NCBI RefSeq assembly: GCF_900100205.1
Contig: NZ_FNEQ01000002.1
Location: 434,001-498,000, forward strand
Direction of reading: 5' to 3'
Length of the DNA: 64,000 nt
Source: Duganella sp. OV510
GTDB lineage: Bacteria; Pseudomonadota; Gammaproteobacteria; Burkholderiales; Burkholderiaceae_D
Shown here one piece after another: positions 1 to 9,348 of this stretch; position 1 is the stretch's first letter, and every line of letters starts with the position of its first letter. Made by a program: the position numbers and the translations under genes. Below the pieces are notes generated by a model. That model was not told the origin of the DNA and did not search any database. It saw nothing but the letters and a program-made list of their open reading frames with translations.

Positions 1-114
1 CCGTGCGGAAGCGCACGGTCGCGAAAAAGCCCGCTTATGTGAAGTGACACACGGACGCGGCCGTCTCTGCGGCGCATGCTATGAGTGACGCATAGACTAT
101 TTCTGGAGAGCGGC

Positions 115-2331
115 ATGTTCCCTATCTCATCCCTGACACCGTCGTCGACGACGGAATTGCAACCGGTTAATCGCGCTGCGGAGGCGGCGGCAGTTAATAG
201 CGCTACCGTGAATGCGGTGGGCTCGGCGCTGGATGCGCCGCCTGCGGCCTCTGTGCAGGTAGATTTGTCGCCGGTAGCGAGTTTCCTGCTGTCAGTAACC
301 AATGCACAGCAGCAGATTGCTCAGGCGCAAGGGACGCAGGCGCAGCGGTCGGATACGGTGAACTCGGCGGTGCAGAATGTGGTCAACGCGTTTAATCTGC
401 TGCCAACCGTGGATTTCGATCAGGGTCAGCCGCTGGAGGCTTCGCTGCTGAATAATCTGGTCAACAACCTGAACCAGCAGCCCAATGATGGGGCGAATAC
501 GCAGGCGCAGAATCTGGCGCGGCTGGGGCTGACCTTGCAACCGCCGTTGCTGTCGGATCTGACTGGCGGGCTGTCGCTGGAGCCGGAGTTACTGCGGGCG
601 GCGCTGAATGTCGACGATCAGCAAACCACGCAGACGTTGCAGAATACTTTAGGCAATTTCCGTGATCAGGCGACGCAGTTTGCCGAGCGGCTGAGCGCAT
701 CGGGCAGTTCACAGATTCCGGGCTTGAACAGCAATCCATTCCAGACGCTGAGTGCGTTCCAGCAGCCGGCGCTGACGCCGGCCGACCTGGCGGCCAACGC
801 TCGGCTGGACCTGGCGCGCGCGGCGATCGATAACCTGTCGCAGAATCCGCTGCCGGAAACCGCCGCCGACCGCCTCGCGGCGCAGCGCGCGCAGCTGGAA
901 CAAGCCACCAACACTCAGCAACCGGAGACGCCGTCACCTATCGTCAACCAACAACAACTGGCAGCCCAGCAGGCGCAAGACGCGCAGCAGGCCAATGCGC
1001 AGCAGCTGCAAGCCAATCAGACCGCTGCGCAACAGGCCCAGGCCGCACAGCAGACCAACGCGCAGCAGCTGCAAGCACAGAGCGATCAATTGCAAGCGGC
1101 ACAGCTGGCGCAAGCCGACCAGGCGGCCGATGCGCAACGCGCCCAGCTCTTGCAGGGCGCCACGCAGCAAGCCAATCTGACGCAGACGCAGCAAACACAG
1201 GCCGCGCTGGATCGCCAGACGCAGCTCGAACAGGCGCAGGCCGCGCAACAAACGCAGCTTCAGCAAGCCGCCATCCAGCAGCAGAACTTCCAGCAGGCGC
1301 AAGCCGCCGGCGTTTCTTCGCTGCTGCAAACGCAAGCCCTGAACCAGGCCGCTGCCGAGCGCGCGCAACAGGCTGCCGACGCCCGAGAAGCGCAGCAACA
1401 GCTCAGCGGCACGCAATCCGCGCAACAGACTGCCAACGCACAGGCCACCGCACAGACGGCAGCCCAAGTGCAAGCAGCAAACCAAGCTCAGGCTGACCAA
1501 ACGCAGGCCGCGAATCAGACGCAGGCGGCTAATGAAGCGCAGGCTGCTGAACAGGCGCAAGCAGAAGAAGCTGCGACACAGAGCGCTGCCGAACAAGCGC
1601 AAGCCACCGCCCAGGCCCAGACCGCGCGCCAACAAGCCACCACCACAGTGAACAGCGCCAACTCGGCCGCACAGCTGGCGCAGCAGCAGGCAGTCGCAGC
1701 ACAGAACGCCGCGCAAAGCGTCACGCTGCCTGCCAACGCCACGCAGGCGCAGCAGGCACAAGCCACGGAAAATGCCACCGCCCAGGTGGCGATCGCCAAC
1801 GCTGCGGCACAGGCGGCCTCGGTACAGGCTCAAGCGGCGCAAAATGCGGCGGACGCCATGGCTGCGCAGAACGCCGCTGCCAATGCCGCCGTCGCCCAGG
1901 CGCGCGCCGCCCAGAACAACGCTGGCACCGCCGATGCCGCCGCCACGGCGGCCAGCGTCGCTGCGCAACAGGCGGCCGCCGCGCAGCAAACCGCGACCAG
2001 CCTGGCAGCAGCCAACGCCGCTGCCGCTGATGCAGCACAACAAGCCACCGCTGCATCCAACGCCGCCCAGCAGGCAGCAGCTGCACAGGCGGCCGCCCAG
2101 GCCAATGCCGAACAGGTCAATGCCGCACAAGCCGCAGCCGCCCAGGCTGCCGCCAATGCCCCGTCCGACCTGCGCAGCAACCCGGCGCTGGCAGCCGCCA
2201 TCGCCGCCTACAACATCAACAATGTAGCCGGTACCAGCGGTCGCGCGGCACAAGCAGCACAGGCCGCCATTCCACGTGTCGGCGCTGTCAATGCAACAAC
2301 ACCTGCGCGCGGCATCGGCAACGCCCCTTGA
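115..2331 (+). CDS. Ala/Gln-rich low-complexity protein of unknown function
   Basis: About 738 residues. The ATG at 115 is chosen because GGAGAG lies five bases upstream; a GTG at 85 is in frame but has no ribosome site. The first ~270 residues are ordinary sequence (Pro/Ser-rich start, then Leu/Asn/Gln-rich helices). From about residue 270 to 700 it is almost entirely Ala, Gln, Asn and Thr in short AQQAQ/AAQAA-like units, predicted to form one long helix or coiled coil. No signal peptide, membrane segment or catalytic motif is visible. The codons are GC-rich as in the neighbours, and the reading frame is intact throughout despite the repetition. I do not recognise the family; a filamentous or scaffold-like role would be a guess. 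A hairpin follows at 2346-2366. Confidence 0.75.
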   Translation: MFPISSLTPSSTTELQPVNRAAEAAAVNSATVNAVGSALDAPPAASVQVDLSPVASFLLSVTNAQQQIAQAQGTQAQRSDTVNSAVQNVVNAFNLLPTVDFDQGQPLEASLLNNLVNNLNQQPNDGANTQAQNLARLGLTLQPPLLSDLTGGLSLEPELLRAALNVDDQQTTQTLQNTLGNFRDQATQFAERLSASGSSQIPGLNSNPFQTLSAFQQPALTPADLAANARLDLARAAIDNLSQNPLPETAADRLAAQRAQLEQATNTQQPETPSPIVNQQQLAAQQAQDAQQANAQQLQANQTAAQQAQAAQQTNAQQLQAQSDQLQAAQLAQADQAADAQRAQLLQGATQQANLTQTQQTQAALDRQTQLEQAQAAQQTQLQQAAIQQQNFQQAQAAGVSSLLQTQALNQAAAERAQQAADAREAQQQLSGTQSAQQTANAQATAQTAAQVQAANQAQADQTQAANQTQAANEAQAAEQAQAEEAATQSAAEQAQATAQAQTARQQATTTVNSANSAAQLAQQQAVAAQNAAQSVTLPANATQAQQAQATENATAQVAIANAAAQAASVQAQAAQNAADAMAAQNAAANAAVAQARAAQNNAGTADAAATAASVAAQQAAAAQQTATSLAAANAAAADAAQQATAASNAAQQAAAAQAAAQANAEQVNAAQAAAAQAAANAPSDLRSNPALAAAIAAYNINNVAGTSGRAAQAAQAAIPRVGAVNATTPARGIGNAP

Positions 2332-2345
2332 TGCCGCCGACTGGC

Positions 2346-2366
2346 GCCGCCCCATCGTGGGGCGGC
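2346..2366 (+). terminator. GC-rich hairpin after the Ala/Gln-rich gene
   Basis: GCCGCCCC (2346-2353) pairs with GGGGCGGC (2359-2366) around a five-base loop, 15 bases after the stop codon. There is no clear T-run behind it, so it may be a weak intrinsic terminator or only an mRNA-stabilising hairpin. Confidence 0.4.
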
Positions 2367-2473
2367 CGCACCAAATTAAATTCTGATTGGCTATGGTTTA
2401 CAGCCCCAACTCACACGATAATATTCTGTGTTTTCGGGAATAATCACACAACTATAGTCACTCAGGAGATCGC

Positions 2474-3595
2474 ATGAAATTGCAGCACACCGCCGCCGCA
2501 CTGGCACTGATGGCAGCCTTTGGCGCCCACGCCCAGGACTCCGTCGTCAAAATCGGCCATAGCGGACCGTTGTCCGGCTCCCAGGCCTTCTCGGGCAAAG
2601 ACAATGAAAGCGGCGCCCGCCTGGCGGTAGAAGAGCTGAATGCCAAGCCGATCACCGTGGCTGGTAAAAAAATCAAGTTCGAATTGCTGTCGGAAGACGA
2701 CCAGGGCGATCCGAAAGCCGGCATGGCAGCCGCCCAGAAACTGATCGACAAAGGCGTGCACTTCGTGGTCGGCCCGTACAACTCGGGCGTGGCGATTCCC
2801 GCATCGCGCGCTTACAACGACGCCGGCGCACTGATCGCCACCGTCGCCACCAATCCAAAGCTGACCCAGCAAGGCTACAAGGGCCTGTACCGCGTCAACG
2901 CCAGCGATAGCCAGCTGGGCTCGAAAATGGCGCTGTACGCCGCCAAGGAACTGAAATTCAAGACCGTGGCCGTGATTGACGATCGCACCGCCTTCGGCCA
3001 GGGTGTGGCGGAAGAATTCAAGAAATCAGCCAAGGCCGCCGGCATGAATGTGGTCGGCCACGAGTTCACCAATGACAAGGCGTTCGACTTCACCGCCATC
3101 CTGACCAAGCTGAAAACCAAAAAGGTCGAAGCGATCTTCTTCGGTGGCTATGCACCACAAGCCGCACCGATGGCGCGCCAGATGAAACAGCTGGGCATCA
3201 CCGCCAAGCTGCTGGGCGGCGATACCATCTGCACCGCCGAAATGGGCAAGCTGGGCGGCGATGCCGTCGGCGACAACGTGCTGTGCTCGCAAGGCGGCGC
3301 CATCCTGGAAAAAGCCACGGCAGGCCCGGCCTTCAAGGCCAAGTTCAAGGCCCGCTTCAAGCAGGATGCCGACGTCTACGCGGCCGCCTACTACGACGCC
3401 ACCATGATGTACGCCCAGGCGATGCAAAAGGCGAATTCGACCGATGCACAAAAAGTGCAGCAAGTCATCAGCGCCGGTGCCTACCAGGGCGTGGCCGGCA
3501 CCTACGCGTTTGATGCCAAGGGCGATATGAAGCAGTCGCCAGTGACCATCTTCACCTTCAAGGCCGGCCAGCCGCTTGCGCTGACGAGCTATTAA
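2474..3595 (+). CDS. Branched-chain amino acid ABC transporter substrate-binding protein (LivJ/LivK type)
   Basis: A 373-residue periplasmic binding protein. A signal peptide is visible (MKLQHTAAALALMAAFGAHA, cut before QDSVVKIG). The mature part opens with the family pattern 'KIGHSGPLSGSQAFSGKDNESGARLAVEELN' split here as KIGHSGPLSG and ARLAVEELN, followed by the type I periplasmic fold with alternating lobes. Such proteins capture leucine/isoleucine/valine or related ligands for a Liv-type permease, but no liv permease or ATPase genes lie nearby, so it is an orphan receptor and the ligand is open. CAGGAGAT precedes the ATG by a few bases. Its last 38 bases overlap tail-to-tail with the heme oxygenase gene. 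Confidence 0.9.
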   Translation: MKLQHTAAALALMAAFGAHAQDSVVKIGHSGPLSGSQAFSGKDNESGARLAVEELNAKPITVAGKKIKFELLSEDDQGDPKAGMAAAQKLIDKGVHFVVGPYNSGVAIPASRAYNDAGALIATVATNPKLTQQGYKGLYRVNASDSQLGSKMALYAAKELKFKTVAVIDDRTAFGQGVAEEFKKSAKAAGMNVVGHEFTNDKAFDFTAILTKLKTKKVEAIFFGGYAPQAAPMARQMKQLGITAKLLGGDTICTAEMGKLGGDAVGDNVLCSQGGAILEKATAGPAFKAKFKARFKQDADVYAAAYYDATMMYAQAMQKANSTDAQKVQQVISAGAYQGVAGTYAFDAKGDMKQSPVTIFTFKAGQPLALTSY

Positions 3596-4136
3596 GGCTG
3601 TCGACCAGGCCGATCAGGCTGTCGAAGGCTTGCTGGGCGCCCCGGCAAGCCTGCTCAATCTGGCGTTCTGTCACCACGGCGGCACGTAGCGCGGCCAGGA
3701 ACTGTTGCCAACGCGGGCCCGGCGCACCCTCGCCGCGCAGATAAGCCAGCGGATGCGGCGCCAGCCGCTCCGCCAGGCGCTTGTATAGCACCGCGCCGCC
3801 CAGTTGCGATCCCTCGACCACATACGCCACGCCCCAGCGATACGCTGCATCGTCCAGCTGCGTCAACGACGCCGGCTGCAATACGGGCAACGCCGGCAAG
3901 CCGGCCAGCGCCGGATGCGCCAGGTCGGCACGGATCAGCGACAGGTAATCGCGCGCCGGCAGGCCGGCTTGCGCATCAGCCAGCACCGGTTGCAGCGGCG
4001 CCAGCCACGCCTCCAGCAAAGACAAATGATCGCGGTAGGCGCGCAAATCGGGCGCCTCGGCCGCCAGTGGCGTGCGTGTATCCAGCGCGGCGTGGCGCGC
4101 CGCAGTAGCGGCCCGCAAGGCGGTCAATACATCCAA
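3558..4136 (-). CDS. Biliverdin-producing heme oxygenase (BphO-like)
   Basis: A 192-residue heme oxygenase-fold protein. Near the N-terminus 'TAARHAALDTRTPL' places the expected proximal heme histidine (about residue 15), and 'YVVEGSQLGGAVL' matches the conserved distal-helix glycine-rich segment. The enzyme opens heme to biliverdin, CO and iron. Biliverdin is the chromophore of the bacteriophytochrome encoded at 6334-8559, which makes chromophore supply the likely role. The start is a TTG preceded by AGGGGA at good spacing; no in-frame ATG is near. It overlaps the 3' end of the binding-protein gene. It is separated from the phytochrome by a divergently oriented hybrid kinase, so the two are probably co-functional but not co-transcribed. 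Confidence 0.85.
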   Translation of the reverse strand: MDVLTALRAATAARHAALDTRTPLAAEAPDLRAYRDHLSLLEAWLAPLQPVLADAQAGLPARDYLSLIRADLAHPALAGLPALPVLQPASLTQLDDAAYRWGVAYVVEGSQLGGAVLYKRLAERLAPHPLAYLRGEGAPGPRWQQFLAALRAAVVTERQIEQACRGAQQAFDSLIGLVDSLNSSSAQAAGRP

Positions 4137-4260
4137 CTTGTTCCCCTAACTCAACATGATTTGATGATTGTACACACGCGCTTTATGCGCACGGTACGCA
4201 ACAGCACATTCGCCGATTCCCATGCTCGGGTAGAATTTCCGTACTCATTATCTGCTGCCT

Positions 4261-5883
4261 ATGAACAATATTACCGCCCCACCCTGCTCGGTCCTGCTGA
4301 TTGACGACGAAGCCATGGCTGAAGACCTGATCGGCTACCACCTGTCACGTCAGGACGGCATCCGCCTGCGCTACGACAAGCGCGCCGAGCACGCGCCCAC
4401 GCTGTGCCGTGAAACCGAGGCCACGGTGGTGCTGGTCGACCTGCGCATGCCCGGCGCCGATGGCTTCGACGTGATCCGCATGCTGCGCGCCACGCCGGAG
4501 ACCGAGCATGTGCCCATCATCCTGCTCTCGTCCGAGGACGACGCCGACATCAAGGCGCGCGCCTTCGCATTGGGCGCCAATGACTACCTGGTGAAATGGC
4601 CGGACGCGCGCGAACTGGAAGCACGCATCCGCTACCACAGCGCGGCCTACCGGGCGCGCTGCGAGCGCGACGCCGCCTTCCTCGAACTGCGCCAGCGCGA
4701 GGAAGAACTGCGCGCCAGCCAGGCGGCGCTGCAGCAGTCGCAGAAGATGGAAGCCATCGGCCAGCTGACCGGCGGTGTGGCGCACGATTTCAACAACGTG
4801 CTGCAGATCATCGGCGGCAACCTGCAACTGGTGAAGATGATCGGCGGCGTCAACCCGCAAGGCATGGCGCGGATCGACAATGCACTCGGCGGCGTCGAAC
4901 GCGGCGCGCGTCTGGCGCAGCACCTGCTGGCGTTCGCGCGCCGCCAGCCGCTGCAAAACGCGGTGGTGGCGCTGGAACCGGTGCTGGCGAATATGGACGA
5001 CATGCTGCGCCGCGTGCTGGGACCGCGCGCGGTGGTCATCACCGACATCGCGCCGCAGTTGTGGAACACCGAGGTGGATATCGGCCAGTTCAACAACGTC
5101 ATCCTCAACCTGGCCATCAACGCGCGCGATGCCATGAATGGCGAAGGCACGCTGACCATCCGCGCACGCAACCTGCCGGCCGGCTCGCCGCTGCCGGACA
5201 ACCATGGTGAAAGCAGCGCCGACTACGTCTTGATCGACATTGCCGACACCGGCGAAGGCATGCCGGAGGAGGTACGCCTGCGTGCCTTTGAACCATTCTT
5301 CACCACCAAGCCAACCGGCCAGGGTACCGGCCTTGGATTAAGCATGGCCTATGGCTTCGTCAAGCAGTCCGGCGGCGAGATCGCGCTGCAAAGCACGGTC
5401 GGCAAAGGTACCTGCGTGCAGATCTGCCTGCGCCGCAGCGAGGGCACGCCACAGGTACTGATGCCTGTACCGGTGCAACCGCTGAGCGGCGGCGTGGAAA
5501 CCATCCTGGTGGTGGAAGATGAAGAGGAAGTACGCGTCGCCACCGTCGACCTGCTGGCCGCGCTGGGCTATAAGGTATTGAGCAGCGCCGACGCCGAACA
5601 GGCGGCGCAACTGATTGAGGATGGCGTCCATATCGACCTGCTGTTCACCGACGTCATCATGCCCGGCAAAGTCAGCAGCCTGGAACTCAGTGAGCTGGTG
5701 CAGCGCAAGCAGCCCACGGCGCAGGTGCTGTTCACCTCAGGCTACGCCGAAGGCGTGCTGGCGCACGATGGCAAGCTGCCGCCGAATGTGCACCTGCTAC
5801 ACAAGCCTTATACCGCCGAGGTGCTGAGCGCGCGCATCCGCCACCTGCTGCGGCGGAACACGCCGTCGATTACTGCGGCTTGA
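4261..5883 (+). CDS. Hybrid response regulator-histidine kinase (REC-HK-REC)
   Basis: 540 residues, no membrane segments, so cytoplasmic. Domain order: receiver (about 10-130, phospho-acceptor Asp in [13 protein letters not shown], Lys in YLVKWPD), short coiled linker, HisKA dimerisation domain with the acceptor His in '[11 protein letters not shown]' (about 173), HATPase (N-box [11 protein letters not shown]-boxes DTGEGMPEE and [10 protein letters not shown]), then a second receiver (about 415-530, Asp in LLFTDVIMP). The architecture suggests a kinase that receives phosphate through the N-terminal receiver and reads out through the C-terminal one. It ends 14 bases inside the convergent single-domain regulator gene of the phytochrome operon, so a role in the same light-signalling relay is plausible but inferred. 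Confidence 0.9.
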   Translation: MNNITAPPCSVLLIDDEAMAEDLIGYHLSRQDGIRLRYDKRAEHAPTLCRETEATVVLVDLRMPGADGFDVIRMLRATPETEHVPIILLSSEDDADIKARAFALGANDYLVKWPDARELEARIRYHSAAYRARCERDAAFLELRQREEELRASQAALQQSQKMEAIGQLTGGVAHDFNNVLQIIGGNLQLVKMIGGVNPQGMARIDNALGGVERGARLAQHLLAFARRQPLQNAVVALEPVLANMDDMLRRVLGPRAVVITDIAPQLWNTEVDIGQFNNVILNLAINARDAMNGEGTLTIRARNLPAGSPLPDNHGESSADYVLIDIADTGEGMPEEVRLRAFEPFFTTKPTGQGTGLGLSMAYGFVKQSGGEIALQSTVGKGTCVQICLRRSEGTPQVLMPVPVQPLSGGVETILVVEDEEEVRVATVDLLAALGYKVLSSADAEQAAQLIEDGVHIDLLFTDVIMPGKVSSLELSELVQRKQPTAQVLFTSGYAEGVLAHDGKLPPNVHLLHKPYTAEVLSARIRHLLRRNTPSITAA

Positions 5884-6325
5884 TGTAGCGATGCGAACCT
5901 GGCGGCGGTTCATTCAGCACCGCCCAGAAGATGCCCAGGTCGGCGATGGCACGCACGAATTCGGCGAAGTCCACCGGCTTGACCACATAGGCATTGACGC
6001 CCAGCTCATAGCTGCGCACCAGGTCCTGTTCTTCCCTGGACGAGGTCAGCATCACCACCGGCATGCTTTTCAGCGTGGCTGAGGCGCGGATCTCGGCCAG
6101 CACTTCCAGGCCGTCGACTTTCGGCAGTTTCAGGTCGAGCAGCACCACCGCCGGATTGCCTTGCTCGCGCGTGGCATACGCGCCGCGCGCATGCAGGTAG
6201 TCCAGCGCCTCGGCGCCGTCGCGCACGATGATTACTTCATTGGCCAACTGGCTGCGCTCCAGCGCGATCAGGGTCAGTTCCAGATCGTTGGGATTATCTT
6301 CTACCAGCAGTATGGGCTTTAACAT
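5870..6325 (-). CDS. Single-domain response regulator, phytochrome-associated (Rcp1-like)
   Basis: 151 residues consisting of one receiver domain with no output domain: acidic pair 'LVEDNPND', phospho-acceptor Asp in 'VVLLDLKLPKVDG', switch Thr/Ser in 'VVMLTSS', Lys in 'YVVKPVDF'. This form (long alpha-helical inserts, PVDF ending) is typical of regulators paired with phytochrome kinases. ATG at 6325 is chosen: GAGAG lies six bases upstream and it sits nine bases after the phytochrome stop codon; a TTG twelve bases further upstream overlaps that stop. Most likely it is translated from the same mRNA as the phytochrome and takes phosphate from it. Its 3' end overlaps that of the hybrid kinase. 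Confidence 0.9.
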   Translation of the reverse strand: MLKPILLVEDNPNDLELTLIALERSQLANEVIIVRDGAEALDYLHARGAYATREQGNPAVVLLDLKLPKVDGLEVLAEIRASATLKSMPVVMLTSSREEQDLVRSYELGVNAYVVKPVDFAEFVRAIADLGIFWAVLNEPPPGSHRYIKPQ

Positions 6326-6333
6326 GGGTACTC

Positions 6334-8559
6334 TCAATCATGATGCGGCAAAGCGAACGAAAACGTTGCGCCCTCCCCCGGCACGGAAGTGGCCCAGACA
6401 CGGCCGCCATGGCGCTCGATGATGCGGCGCACATTGGCAAGACCAATGCCCGTGCCCTGGAAATCTTCCATGCGGTGCAGGCGCTGGAATACGCCAAACA
6501 GCTTATGGGCATATTCCATGTTGAAACCGACACCATTGTCGGCAATGTGAAACGCCGTCTCGCCCGGCAGCTGTTCGCTGCTGATGCGTATCACCGCCGG
6601 ATTGCTCCCTGCCGTGAACTTGACCGCGTTCGACAACAGATTATACAAGGCCAGCTGCAGGAAGGCGGGATCGGCGATGATCTCCGGCAGCGGCCCGACC
6701 TGCCAGTCGATGCGGTGCTGCGGCAGGTCCGGCGCCAGCTTGTCGATGCAGCCCTGCACCAGGTCGTCCATGCGCACGCGGATCGGCCGCAGCGCGGCGC
6801 GGCCCATCTGCGAAAAACTCAATAGATCGTCAACCAGCTTGCCGGCCAGGCGGGCCGCATCCTTGATGTTGGCGAGGAAGCGCTGGCGCCGCTCCGGGCT
6901 GTCAGTGCCGGCGGTTTCCATCAGCAGGTCGGAGAAGCCGACGATGTGGCGCAACGGCGCGCGCAAGTCGTGCGACACCGAATACGAGAACGCCTCCAGC
7001 TCCTTGTTGGCGCGGCCCAGTTCCTCGGCCAGATCGGCCATCTGCTCGGCGCGTTCCAGTGCGATGCCCAGCAGCGCGGTGCGGAACTCCACCGCCAGTT
7101 CCACCTCGCCTTCGCGCCACGGCGTGCTGCTGCCATGTATGGTTTCGCGCCACAGCTGGAAGCTGGTGCGCGGCGTCAGCTGGCCGGCGCGCAGTTCCTT
7201 GCCATCCGGCCGGCCGGCCCAGTCGATGTGGTAGACGTGTTCGGGACGGAACCACAGCAGGTAGTGCTGGTGGATGCGCGAGATCTGCATCGCCAGCAGG
7301 CCGCTGGCGCTGTCGGTGAATTCCAGTGCCGGCGGATACTGTGCCGACAGGTGGCCGCTGTGGAACACCTCCTCGTGGACGTTGGCGCCCAGCCAGTCGG
7401 ACAGTGCGCGGATCTGTTCATCGGACGGAGTGTCGCCAAAGGTGGTCAGCCTGTCGTCGATGACGATGGCGACGCCGCCGGCGCGGGCGAAGTGCAGCAG
7501 TTCGGGCAGCACGCTGCGCAGGTTTTCGATAAAGTCGGCGCCCTGCGTCAGGCCACCGAGGATGCGCACCATCGAACGCCGCACCTCCAGGCGGAATTGC
7601 AGCTCATCTGCATCGCCGCGATTCTTGATGTGCAGCGCCAGAATCTGCCCCAGTTGCTCGCACACGGTGCGCTGGTGGAAGCTGAGCATGCGCGGCTCCG
7701 CATGGTGGCAGGAGATCAGTCCCCACAGCTTGCCCTTGACCACCAGCGACACCGACATCGACGCCAGCGTGCCCATATTGCGCATGTATTGCAGGTGTAC
7801 CGGCGAGACGCTGCGCAGCGCGGCAAACGACAGGTCGCTGGCCTTGCCGCTGAGCGGGTTGCTCGCTGGCGTCAGCAGGGACGGCGTGTAGTTGGCGTCC
7901 TGGATGATGCGCACGCGGTTGGCGATATACAGTTCGCGCGCCTGGCGCGGGATATCGCTGGCGGGGAAGCGCTGGCCGACATAGCTGTCGTAACCATCGG
8001 CCAGCGATTCGGCCAGCACATTGCCGTGGCCGTCTTCGTCGAAGCTGTAGACCAGCACCCGGCCAAAGCCGGTCAGTGCGCGGATGTCGGCGGCGGCCAG
8101 CGCGCACAATGCTTCAATGCTGTCGGCATCATTGATCTTGTTGAGGAAGTCGCCGACCAGTGGATACAAGCGCTGCAACTCGGCGCCGTGATCGTCGCGC
8201 GCCGGCTCGAACTCCAGGATCTGCAAGCCATCCCACGCATGCGCCAGCACGTCGAATGCCGTGTCGCCCACGCTGAGAGTGGTCAGGTAAGCCGGACGCT
8301 CACGCAGCTCGCCGTCCACCAGCAGCTGCGCCAGCACCGCCGCACCAGCTGCGCCGATGATGTCTGCCAGCGGGCGTTGCAGCGCCGCTTCCGGCATCAG
8401 GCCGGTGAACTGCGCCAGGTTGTCGCTGACTTGCACCACCTGCGGCTGCGCGCCACCGGCCAGCGCCAGCAAAAAGCCATGCGGCTGCGCCGCGCCAGGC
8501 GTGCGTATGGGTTCGCGCTCGCAGCTGGCGATATCGATGGCGGTGCTGTCCTGGGGCAT
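6334..8559 (-). CDS. bphP: Bacteriophytochrome histidine kinase
   Basis: 741 residues, soluble. The biliverdin-binding Cys is at about residue 13 (DIASCEREPIRTPGAAQPHG), in front of the PAS domain. The GAF domain has the signature PASDIPRQARELY near 200, followed by the PHY domain whose tongue PRxSF motif (TPRTSFQLWRE) is near 463. The kinase half has the acceptor His in SHDLRAPLRHIVGFS (about 530) and a HATPase with NLLSNAVKF and GTGIGLANV. It senses red/far-red light through biliverdin and phosphorylates a receiver. ATG at 8559 gives the usual spacing of the Cys to the N-terminus; an in-frame GTG at 8634 directly abuts the TetR stop and would add 25 residues. The order TetR, phytochrome, response regulator suggests one operon. 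Confidence 0.93.
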   Translation of the reverse strand: MPQDSTAIDIASCEREPIRTPGAAQPHGFLLALAGGAQPQVVQVSDNLAQFTGLMPEAALQRPLADIIGAAGAAVLAQLLVDGELRERPAYLTTLSVGDTAFDVLAHAWDGLQILEFEPARDDHGAELQRLYPLVGDFLNKINDADSIEALCALAAADIRALTGFGRVLVYSFDEDGHGNVLAESLADGYDSYVGQRFPASDIPRQARELYIANRVRIIQDANYTPSLLTPASNPLSGKASDLSFAALRSVSPVHLQYMRNMGTLASMSVSLVVKGKLWGLISCHHAEPRMLSFHQRTVCEQLGQILALHIKNRGDADELQFRLEVRRSMVRILGGLTQGADFIENLRSVLPELLHFARAGGVAIVIDDRLTTFGDTPSDEQIRALSDWLGANVHEEVFHSGHLSAQYPPALEFTDSASGLLAMQISRIHQHYLLWFRPEHVYHIDWAGRPDGKELRAGQLTPRTSFQLWRETIHGSSTPWREGEVELAVEFRTALLGIALERAEQMADLAEELGRANKELEAFSYSVSHDLRAPLRHIVGFSDLLMETAGTDSPERRQRFLANIKDAARLAGKLVDDLLSFSQMGRAALRPIRVRMDDLVQGCIDKLAPDLPQHRIDWQVGPLPEIIADPAFLQLALYNLLSNAVKFTAGSNPAVIRISSEQLPGETAFHIADNGVGFNMEYAHKLFGVFQRLHRMEDFQGTGIGLANVRRIIERHGGRVWATSVPGEGATFSFALPHHD

Positions 8560-8634
8560 GGCGGGGACGGAAGAATCCTGAATTATCAGGCCTGCATCAT
8601 ACCAAGCTCTGCCATCTTCCGCCGCACGAAACAC

Positions 8635-9330
8635 TTAGTTGTCCTGGACCGTTTTCAGGGTGGCAAACACCGGCGACGCCACCGGTCCGAGCGCCGGCAG
8701 CGGCATGTAGGCAATGGCGCGCGCCTCCTCGGCCGGCAGACCGATACCGTGCAGCACCGTGTACAGCATGTCCTCGATGTGCTGGTCGCTGCCGCCTTCG
8801 GTCAGCAGCGTCTCGATGCCGAAGAACAGCGAGCCCAATATCATGTCGCGCACCACCAGCGCGCTGCCGGCGGTAAAGCGGCCGCTGGACAGGCCCAGCG
8901 CCAGGTCGCGCAGCAGGTAGCGGTCCATGCGCCGGCCACGCACCGCATGGGCCGGCCCGATGCGGGTCAGGAAGGCGCCCCACACCGGGTAGCGCAGCGC
9001 GAAATGCACGTACAGCCGGGTGCCGACGCAGAAGCGCACGGCCGGGTCGTCATAGCGCAGCACCAGCGGATCGACCATGCCCAGCACCTCCTCGTTCAAC
9101 TCCTCGGTGACGGCGGCCAGCAGTTCGTGCGCGGTCTTGAAGTAGTTGTAGAAGGTGCCGCGCGCAACGCCGGCGGCGGCGATAAAATCGTCGACCACCG
9201 GCGCATCCGGCCCCAGCCGGGCAAAGACGTCGATGGCGCTGCGTATCAACAGCGCGCGGGTACGCTCGCGGCGTTCGATGCCGGCACGCTTCTGGTGGTT
9301 GGCTGCGGGGGTGGTGTGGGTATCGTTCAT
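8635..9330 (-). CDS. TetR/AcrR family transcriptional regulator
   Basis: 231 residues. The N-terminal helix-turn-helix is clear: RALLIRSAIDVFARLG then VDDFIAAAGVARGTFYNYFK, with the recognition helix GVARGTFYNYF at about residues 50-60. The C-terminal ligand domain is unassigned. It is the first gene of the stretch leading into the bacteriophytochrome, with less than 80 bases between its stop and the phytochrome ATG, so it may be co-transcribed and autoregulatory. Target genes cannot be read from the sequence. Confidence 0.85.
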   Translation of the reverse strand: MNDTHTTPAANHQKRAGIERRERTRALLIRSAIDVFARLGPDAPVVDDFIAAAGVARGTFYNYFKTAHELLAAVTEELNEEVLGMVDPLVLRYDDPAVRFCVGTRLYVHFALRYPVWGAFLTRIGPAHAVRGRRMDRYLLRDLALGLSSGRFTAGSALVVRDMILGSLFFGIETLLTEGGSDQHIEDMLYTVLHGIGLPAEEARAIAYMPLPALGPVASPVFATLKTVQDN

Positions 9331-9348
9331 GGAGGCGAGTATAGACGA

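Noticed and set aside
1..20. Short hairpin CCGTGC/GCACGG at the window start
   Set aside because: No T-run and no visible upstream gene; could be the end of a terminator but cannot be judged from 20 bases.
934..2355. Large Gly/Leu/Arg-rich frame on the minus strand opposite the Ala/Gln-rich gene
   Set aside because: Mirror of the repetitive coding sequence, without start signals.
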